NCBI GenBank assembly: GCA_039178835.1
Contig: JBCDFA010000280.1
Coordinates: forward strand, 1 to 10,609
DNA: 10,609 nt
Direction of reading: 5' to 3'
From: AL-N1 sp039178835
Lineage (GTDB): Bacteria > Chloroflexota > Chloroflexia > Chloroflexales > Roseiflexaceae
The notes beneath the pieces are model-generated. The model had not been told where the DNA came from. It was given only the letters and a program-made list of their open reading frames with translations, and searched no databases. Each line of letters starts with the position of its first letter. Positions within the stretch are counted from its first letter, which is position 1. Position numbers and translations under genes: made by a program. Below are positions 5,686 through 10,609 of this stretch, one piece after another.

Positions 5686-7281
5686 ATGCCAGCAACTACG
5701 CTTGAACAGGTTGCATCGCTCTGTAAACGACGCGGGTTTATTTTTCCCAGTTCAGAAATTTATGGTGGACTGGCCGGTGTGTATGATTATGGTCCGTTAG
5801 GGGTCGAACTTAAAAATAATCTCCAGAACGACTGGTGGCGCACCCATATCTATGAACGTGATGATATGGAAGGATTGGAAGCATCAATTTTGATGAATCG
5901 GTTGGTCTGGAAATATTCCGGCCACGAGGAAACCTTCACCGATCCCCTCGTCGACTGTCGTGATTGCAAGAGTCGTTGGCGTGCAGACCACATTCAGGGT
6001 CGTTGCCCAAGCTGTGGCTCTACCAACCTAACTGAGTCGCGCCCTTTTAACATGATGTTCAAAACGACGATTGGTCCGGTTGCTGACGACGATGCGTATG
6101 CGTATTTGCGCCCCGAAACGGCTCAAGGTATTTTTGCGAACTTTGCTAATGTCCTGGCGACAACCAGCCGCAAGTTGCCCTTTGGGATCGCCCAGATCGG
6201 GAAGGCATTTCGTAATGAAATCAATCCACGCAATTTCTTGTTTCGGGTACGTGAATTTGAGCAGATGGAGATTGAGTACTTTGTGTACCCTGGCACCGAA
6301 GATGAATGGCATGACCGCTGGCTGGAAGATCGACTGCGCTGGTGGGAAAGCATTGGTGTAAGTCGTGAGCGCATTCAGATTTACGATGTGCCCAAGGAAG
6401 ATCTGGCCCATTACTCCAAGCGGACGTATGATCTGATGTACGACTATCCGACGCTTGGGTTTGAGGAGATCGAGGGGATTGCCAGCCGCACCGACTATGA
6501 TCTGGGCTCTCACAGCCGTGAGCAGGAGAGTCTGGGCTTGACCGCGCAGGTAAACCCGAACACCGATAGCACCAACCGATTGACCTACTTTGATCAGGCC
6601 AATAACCGTCATATTGTGCCGTTTGTCATTGAGCCGTCAATGGGCGTTGGTCGCTGTTTCCTGGCTGTTTTATCCGAGGCGTATGATGAGCAGATGGTCA
6701 AGCCGCCTGCACAGGCCAAAATCGATACGGTCAACACGGCACTGGCTGCATTCCTCAAGTCTGTTGGGCGTAACGACAAAATCTCTGATGAGCATCGCAC
6801 TGCGCTACAGGAGTACGGTACAAAGATTGCCGATAATCTGCCTGAGATGTTGCCACAACTTGAGCTTCTGCTGGGCATGCCTGGAGCCAATCAGATTGAA
6901 CTGGGCAAAAAGCTGCGGGGTCAGGCGCAACCTGTGATCGATGAGGCCTTTCGTACCGTGCTGCGCCTCAAGCCCAAAATTGCCCCGATCAAAGTGGCGG
7001 TGTTCCCGCTCAAACGGAACCACGAAGGTCTGGTAAGCACTGCGAAAAACATTCGTAAGTCGCTCCAGGCAACCGGACAAATGCGTACCGTCTATGACGA
7101 CACCGGCGCGATTGGTCGGCTTTATCGACGCCAGGATGAGATTGGTACACCTTTCTGTGTGACTGTTGATTTTCAATCGCTTGAAGATCAAACGGTCACG
7201 GTACGCAATCGTGATTCGATGGAGCAGGAACGTGTCGCGATTGATGAACTTGAGTCATACGTCAAGACACACACGCAGTAA
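5686..7281 (+). CDS. glyS: Glycyl-tRNA synthetase, dimeric class IIa type
   Basis: The product has 531 residues and charges tRNA-Gly with glycine using ATP in the cytoplasm. It is the single-chain alpha2 type shared with eukaryotes, archaea and some bacteria, not the GlyQ/GlyS two-subunit type. Landmarks are the N-terminal KRRGFIFPSSEIYGGLAGVYDYGPLG (15-40), a four-cysteine zinc-type site (C91, C94, C107, C110), LRPETAQGIF (141-150), motif 2 FRNEINPRNFLFRVREFEQMEIEYF (175-199), motif 3 EPSMGVGRCFLAVL (316-329, R323), and the anticodon-binding domain from PIKVAVFPLKR (434-444). About 80 residues, roughly 340-422, lie between motif 3 and the anticodon domain and are helical-looking; I do not expect this insert in a minimal bacterial enzyme. 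The start at 5686 is fixed by AAAGGAG and by the T-box upstream. It is convergent with the SDR gene, with 11 bases between the stops and no obvious terminator there. Confidence 0.96.
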   Translation: MPATTLEQVASLCKRRGFIFPSSEIYGGLAGVYDYGPLGVELKNNLQNDWWRTHIYERDDMEGLEASILMNRLVWKYSGHEETFTDPLVDCRDCKSRWRADHIQGRCPSCGSTNLTESRPFNMMFKTTIGPVADDDAYAYLRPETAQGIFANFANVLATTSRKLPFGIAQIGKAFRNEINPRNFLFRVREFEQMEIEYFVYPGTEDEWHDRWLEDRLRWWESIGVSRERIQIYDVPKEDLAHYSKRTYDLMYDYPTLGFEEIEGIASRTDYDLGSHSREQESLGLTAQVNPNTDSTNRLTYFDQANNRHIVPFVIEPSMGVGRCFLAVLSEAYDEQMVKPPAQAKIDTVNTALAAFLKSVGRNDKISDEHRTALQEYGTKIADNLPEMLPQLELLLGMPGANQIELGKKLRGQAQPVIDEAFRTVLRLKPKIAPIKVAVFPLKRNHEGLVSTAKNIRKSLQATGQMRTVYDDTGAIGRLYRRQDEIGTPFCVTVDFQSLEDQTVTVRNRDSMEQERVAIDELESYVKTHTQ

Positions 7282-7292
7282 CATTAGGGTCG

Positions 7293-8213
7293 TTATTGCT
7301 TGTTGAGATGAGGCTGCTGCTCAGTGTGCTGATGTTTGGTCATGCCGTGCATCACACGCCCCATAATGTGAACACGGGCTGACCGTGGCAGTGGTGCCAG
7401 TGAGTACGTGAGGAATTTTGATAAAAATCCTGGTAGCACCACTGCTCGGCGACCTAATGCATCTAGTGTTTCCTGTGCTACATCAGCAGGCTTCAGGGTG
7501 GCGCCCATACGCATGCCGGCGCGGTCGGCGAAACCACTTGCGGTTGGCCCTGGGGCAGATGCGAGGACATCGACTCCCTGTGGGGCCAACTCCACGTTCA
7601 GTGCTTCGGCCAAGGCATGAACATATGCCTTGGTCGCGGCATAGTGCGCGGCATTGGGCAGGCCCTGAAACCCCACAATCGAACTCATGAGTACAATACC
7701 ACCGCGACCACGTTGTGCGAAGCGTTGCCCGAAGTGCAGACTGTGTGCGATCAGTGCACGACAGTTGACGTTGAGCATGTCCAATTCTTCATCCAGTGAT
7801 GTGTTGAGGAATAGGCCAGAAGTGCCGAAGCCAGCGGCGGCAATGAGCAACCCAACGTCGAGGTCATCGGTCTCGGCTTCTACTCGGCCAATCGCGGTTT
7901 CCTGAGCCAAGTCGATGGTCAACACCAGTGTCTCGATACCAAAGCGTGTCGCAAAATCGGAGGCCATTTCTTGCAGGACCGACTGGCTGCGTGCGACCAG
8001 CACCAGGTTGAGACCTGCGCTGGCCAGTTGAAGAGCCATCTCACGGCCAATGCCCGATGAGGCGCCAGTGACGACAGCCCATGGCCCGTAGCGACTGCTC
8101 AATCGCTCATGTGCGTGGCTATGGGCTGTCGATGTGTGTTCTTGCGTTGGCAGGTTCGATTGCGCGAATAAGCGCATCGGGTTGAAAGAGGAATAGACTG
8201 TTTTGCTTGCCAT
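7293..8213 (-). CDS. Short-chain dehydrogenase/reductase (SDR), NAD(P)-dependent
   Basis: The product has 306 residues. The Rossmann motif TGASSGIG is at 49-56. An arginine after the second strand (VARS, R75) suggests NADP(H) preference. The NNAG position reads AAAGFG, followed by the structural NVN (148-150). The catalytic set is S178 (MSSIVG) with Y191 and K195 (YAATK). After PGPT near 230 the chain resembles classical SDRs of lipid or ketone reduction, but the substrate cannot be read from sequence. A ~40-residue N-terminal extension rich in Ser, His and Thr precedes the core and a His/Gln-rich tail ends it; neither is a clear signal peptide. The start at 8213 is chosen over an in-frame ATG at 8282 because AAGGGG lies 7 bases before it and the longer form would overlap the regulator gene. 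It lies 49 bases downstream of the TetR gene with an operator-like palindrome between them, so the pair is probably a coregulated operon. Confidence 0.92.
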   Translation of the reverse strand: MASKTVYSSFNPMRLFAQSNLPTQEHTSTAHSHAHERLSSRYGPWAVVTGASSGIGREMALQLASAGLNLVLVARSQSVLQEMASDFATRFGIETLVLTIDLAQETAIGRVEAETDDLDVGLLIAAAGFGTSGLFLNTSLDEELDMLNVNCRALIAHSLHFGQRFAQRGRGGIVLMSSIVGFQGLPNAAHYAATKAYVHALAEALNVELAPQGVDVLASAPGPTASGFADRAGMRMGATLKPADVAQETLDALGRRAVVLPGFLSKFLTYSLAPLPRSARVHIMGRVMHGMTKHQHTEQQPHLNKQ

Positions 8214-8220
8214 ACCAAAA

Positions 8221-8226
8221 CCCCTT
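8221..8226 (-). promoter_or_regulatory. Ribosome binding site fixing the SDR start
   Basis: AAGGGG on the minus strand, 7 bases before the ATG at 8213-8211. No comparable site precedes the ATG at 8282 or the internal ATG at 8177. Confidence 0.65.
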
Positions 8227-8230
8227 AATT

Positions 8231-8248
8231 TGTTAGTGCTAACTAATT
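8231..8248. promoter_or_regulatory. Operator-like palindrome in the tetR-SDR gap
   Basis: TGTTAGTGCTAACTAATT matches the site before tetR (8890-8907) at 15 of 18 positions. It contains GTTAG-TG-CTAAC, a perfect inverted repeat. It lies between the tetR stop and the SDR ribosome site, where a bound repressor could block readthrough or an internal promoter. Binding by the neighbouring TetR protein is inferred. Confidence 0.65.
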
Positions 8249-8262
8249 TGCGAATAAAAAAA

Positions 8263-8877
8263 TTATCGTTTCTTGACAGCATTCAGCCAGAAGTCGGCCA
8301 TCCTCTGAAATGATGTTTGATTATGTCCATAGTATCCATCGGACAGGAGGCTGACGTGCACCAGCAGAATCATGCTCATATAGTTCCATGTCGCAGCTTC
8401 AACATCAATGTTTGGCGCAATACGCTTTGCTTTGTTGGCGGTTTCGAGTAGTTCGTACACAAATATGGCGATATCCTGGAGATTTTGATGAACAGCGACA
8501 GAAATGTCTTCGTCGCGGAATGCCATGGCTTCAAAGATAATATTACGCATTTCGATATGTTTTGTGGAAAGCTCATAGTAGTCGATCAGAGTTTGATGCA
8601 GTATGACCACTTCGGAGCTATCCTGCGAATGAGCGGTCTGTTGCTTAAAGCTTTTAGAAAAGAGTTGTCCAAAATCGCGCACGACGGTGATAAAGAGCTT
8701 CTTTTTGCTCGAAAAATGCTGATACAGTACTGGCTCAGTAATGCCGCTGGCGGTGGCGAGCTTCTTGGTCGATGCATCGTGGTAGCCGAGTTCCGCAAAA
8801 AGCTCGGCAGATTTGCGGAGAATAAGCTCACGACGTTCCTGAGCAGAAAGACGAGTTGTCGTTTCGTTCGTTGACAT
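8263..8877 (-). CDS. TetR/AcrR-family transcriptional regulator
   Basis: The product has 204 residues, the usual family length. The N-terminal DNA-binding domain is clear: SAQERRELILRKSAELFAELGYHDAS (11-36), then the helix-turn-helix STKKLATASGITEPVLYQHFSSKKKL (36-61) with the typical LYQHF recognition end. The C-terminal ligand-binding and dimerisation part (~70-204) is all-helical in appearance and gives no ligand clue. It is first in a probable two-gene unit with the SDR. A TTGACA promoter precedes it and a perfect palindrome overlaps the predicted transcript start, so autorepression is expected. The probable inducer is a substrate or product of the SDR, but that is inference. The ribosome site is weak (AGAAAG region). 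Confidence 0.93.
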   Translation of the reverse strand: MSTNETTTRLSAQERRELILRKSAELFAELGYHDASTKKLATASGITEPVLYQHFSSKKKLFITVVRDFGQLFSKSFKQQTAHSQDSSEVVILHQTLIDYYELSTKHIEMRNIIFEAMAFRDEDISVAVHQNLQDIAIFVYELLETANKAKRIAPNIDVEAATWNYMSMILLVHVSLLSDGYYGHNQTSFQRMADFWLNAVKKR

Positions 8878-8889
8878 ACATAGCTTTCT

Positions 8890-8907
8890 AGTTAGTGATA
8901 ACTAACT
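8890..8907. promoter_or_regulatory. TetR operator over the tetR transcription start
   Basis: AGTTAGTGATAACTAACT is a perfect inverted repeat of two 7-base arms (AGTTAGT/ACTAACT) around GATA. It begins 7 bases downstream of the -10 of the tetR promoter, where a dimeric repressor would block initiation. A near copy lies at 8231-8248. Confidence 0.75.
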
Positions 8908-8914
8908 TACTCTA

Positions 8915-8943
8915 AGAATAACCAGAAATGCTGTGATTGTCAA
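8915..8943 (-). promoter_or_regulatory. Promoter of the tetR-SDR unit
   Basis: On the minus strand a perfect TTGACA (8938-8943), a 17-base spacer and TATTCT (8915-8920, 4 of 6 to consensus). The start is predicted near 8908, at the edge of the operator. A 12-base near-palindrome GATAAACTTATC lies just upstream (8953-8964), with no known role. Confidence 0.75.
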
Positions 8944-8969
8944 GGGGTGTATGATAAACTTATCGCTAC

Positions 8970-10133
8970 TTATTTTGTTGAAATAGTATAAGTATTAAGG
9001 TATGGAATATAGTATCCTGTAGCTACTACTGAAACATGTTTGGGATTTTGAATGTATTTATATTGTTCAAAGCTTAATAAAATATCATCGCCATAATCAA
9101 GAATAGTATACTTTTCATCCGTATATCGTAGATCTGGAATATCCGGTAGCAGTTTAACTTGTGTTCCATTTTTATCCGTTACGAGAATATATATAGAGTC
9201 GATATATGAGGTTTCCGGTTCTAGTTCTCTAATCCATAGTTGTCCATAGAAACGTTTAAGAGTACGTTCTTGCGATTGCTCCATTTCTTTGCCAACAAGT
9301 AAATACAGTATCGTTGTATCAGACATCCATTCTTGCTGAACATCATCATAGGTAAAAACATGCGGACATTGAGCTCCAGGTAAAAAAGTCTTACGGTAAT
9401 ATATCCGATCTGATAAATGTATGCGAAATGTATCATAAAGTAGTTTAACAACTGTTTCGTAATTTGAGTCTAAGCACGACGATTTGATGATTTCCCTCTG
9501 ATGAAGATAACCTTCGGATCTGCATTTGCTAAATATAGTATTCCAGGCATGAATTGTTGTCCTGTCGTTTGTGTCCGTGTCGATTAATTCGGGATACGTG
9601 TAGAAAATGATGCCTGTTGTTCTAATTGAATCGAAATAAGTATTTGCATCACTAGAATTGTTATTTAGTAAGTGAAGATATCCAACTAACAGCAAAACAA
9701 ATTGATCTTGTGTGGGGGCTCCATTTTGTGGTTGAAATTCTCTTGTAATTGGCAATAACGTTTCAATTGCTAAATCAATATTTCCCTGTTTAAAGAAAAC
9801 ATGAGACTTTAATATAATTGACATAGAGTAAGTTGAATAAGGAGTAAATGATTCGGTAGGACTGATTTGCTTTAGGTGCTTTAAAGTAGACTGTGAGTCA
9901 TTTTGATAGTTTGCTAAATATGCCAAGGCAAGTAGAGCCTCATATCTGGTGTTTTTCTCAGAAGCTGCTTTGATAAGCAGTTCCTTGGCCATATCTCTCT
10001 GATTATTCTTTATATACGATTGTGATAAATTAATTTTGATGCCATCTAGACTTGATCTTAAAGTAATTGTTTTTTGAAAATGCATAATTGCTTCTTCGTA
10101 ATTGTTTTCCTCAAAAGCAATATTTCCGAGCAA
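8970..10133 (-). CDS. TPR protein, C-terminal part (downstream of an in-frame TGA)
   Basis: This is a 387-codon frame from a TTG at 10133. TPR-type helix pairs fill the N-terminal half: LLGNIAFEENNYEEAIMHFQKTI (2-24), LSQSYIKNNQRDMAKELLIKA, LLALAYLANYQNDSQSTLKHL, then a looser repeat with KQGNIDLAIETLLPI. From C256 (CPHVFTYDDVQQEWMSDTT) to the end is a separate beta-rich domain with ELEPETSYIDSIYILVTDKNG. This resembles the CPyVy...W..D.....ETxYID domains of secreted or membrane-attached bacterial proteins; that likeness is from memory. The frame continues 67 codons upstream of the TTG to a TGA at 10335-10337, and beyond that in the same frame to the window edge. It is therefore probably the 3' part of one gene split by a nonsense codon. 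GGGAG (10142-10146) 8 bases before the TTG could allow separate translation. Base use is much more AT-rich than in the neighbouring genes. The function is unknown. Confidence 0.7.
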   Translation of the reverse strand: MLGNIAFEENNYEEAIMHFQKTITLRSSLDGIKINLSQSYIKNNQRDMAKELLIKAASEKNTRYEALLALAYLANYQNDSQSTLKHLKQISPTESFTPYSTYSMSIILKSHVFFKQGNIDLAIETLLPITREFQPQNGAPTQDQFVLLLVGYLHLLNNNSSDANTYFDSIRTTGIIFYTYPELIDTDTNDRTTIHAWNTIFSKCRSEGYLHQREIIKSSCLDSNYETVVKLLYDTFRIHLSDRIYYRKTFLPGAQCPHVFTYDDVQQEWMSDTTILYLLVGKEMEQSQERTLKRFYGQLWIRELEPETSYIDSIYILVTDKNGTQVKLLPDIPDLRYTDEKYTILDYGDDILLSFEQYKYIQNPKHVSVVATGYYIPYLNTYTISTK

Positions 10134-10609
10134 AATATGGGCTCCCGTAAGATTAGGGTCTTCTTGTATTAATTCTTTAAGTTGATTCCTTGTTTTTTTA
10201 TTATCTCGATTTGAATTTTCTCCCCAACTGATAGCTATTAGATTGTACTTCGGAATTAACCATTTCGGCTGAATATTTATAGCTTCTTGAAATAGTGGAT
10301 ATGGAGAATTATTGATGATACCTATGTTGCTTAATCATTCACTAATTTCGGAAAGTGACGCAATATATTCATCACTGTTAAGCAAAGGGTTATAATTTAC
10401 TTGAGATCTATACTTCACTAAAGTTAAACCTAAATTATTGTATGCTGCAGCAAAATTTGGTTCAAGTTCAATAGCCTTTGTATAGAGGCATATGATTTCT
10501 GTTGCATTCTTACTACTTTCAATAGTCATTTGACGGGCTGCAAAAAAATATATAAGGGCTTTGTTCTGAATGACAATACTCTCAGGTATGTTTAATGTAG
10601 CTGCATCAA
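10134..10609 (-). pseudogene. TPR protein, N-terminal part, broken by TGA at 10335-10337 and cut by the window edge
   Basis: In the same frame as the downstream TPR part, codons are open from the right edge (10607) to TGA at 10337-10335, giving 90 residues. These include a TPR unit: ATEIICLYTKAIELEPNFAAAYNNLGLTLV. After the TGA the frame stays open and still looks like TPR protein (YPLFQEAINIQPKWLIPKYNLIAIS), joining the downstream part with no shift. No ATG or GTG is present in the 67 codons between the TGA and the TTG at 10133. A single substitution, for example TGG or CGA to TGA, would explain this, so I read it as one interrupted gene. A sequencing error or readthrough cannot be excluded. 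The true start lies outside the window. Confidence 0.65.

Noticed and set aside
6028..6612. A 194-codon antisense frame within glyS
   Set aside because: It is a shadow of a strongly conserved coding region, with no ribosome site or recognisable domain.
8214..8282. Longer SDR start overlapping the tetR stop
   Set aside because: There is no ribosome site before 8282, and the extra residues look non-native. AAGGGG favours the ATG at 8213.
8485..8874. A 129-codon plus-strand frame opposite tetR
   Set aside because: It is antisense to a clear TetR protein, and its product has no recognisable motif.
10335..10337. TGA read as selenocysteine
   Set aside because: No SECIS-like hairpin is apparent just after the codon, and TPR proteins of this kind are not known selenoproteins.

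Overview
The window looks like a piece of a bacterial chromosome from the Chloroflexota (Chloroflexus/Herpetosiphon-like lineages). This is an inference from the gene types and protein style: a fused sugar-nucleotidyltransferase/phosphohexomutase, a small secreted lipoprotein, a dimeric 'eukaryote-like' glycyl-tRNA synthetase under a T-box leader, and a TPR protein with an extracytoplasmic-type C-terminal domain. Base composition is roughly balanced in most of the window and clearly AT-rich in the last ~1.6 kb. I saw no insertion sequence, CRISPR array, tRNA or rRNA.

Layout. 1-2438 (-): a large mannose-1-phosphate guanylyltransferase-like protein with left-handed beta-helix repeats and a phosphomannomutase-like half whose metal loop is degenerate; it runs off the left edge and starts at TTG. 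2642-3022 (-): a small lipoprotein. 3174-4235 (+): a tRNA-dihydrouridine synthase with an extended -10 promoter that shares a 13-base block with the promoter of the first gene. 4440-5396 (+): a XerC/XerD-type tyrosine recombinase with an unusual polar C-terminal tail. 5410-5651 (+): a strong promoter and a complete glycine T-box riboswitch (Stem I with K-turn and loop E, GGC specifier, Stem III, antiterminator and terminator). 5686-7281 (+): the glycyl-tRNA synthetase it controls. 7293-8213 and 8263-8877 (-): a short-chain dehydrogenase and its upstream TetR-family regulator, with two near-identical operator-like palindromes, one over the tetR transcription start and one in the tetR-SDR gap. 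8970-10609 (-): a TPR gene in one continuous frame broken by a single TGA at 10335-10337 and cut by the right edge.

How the genes work together. The only tight functional units are T-box -> glyS (uncharged tRNA-Gly should switch on its own synthetase) and tetR -> SDR (an autoregulated repressor with a cotranscribed oxidoreductase). The remaining genes are housekeeping or envelope functions with separate promoters. I did not find a clearly new multi-gene system. The points most worth a second look are the interrupted TPR gene, the paired TetR operators, the UGGG variant of the T-box bulge, the degenerate mutase half and the ~80-residue insert in GlyRS.
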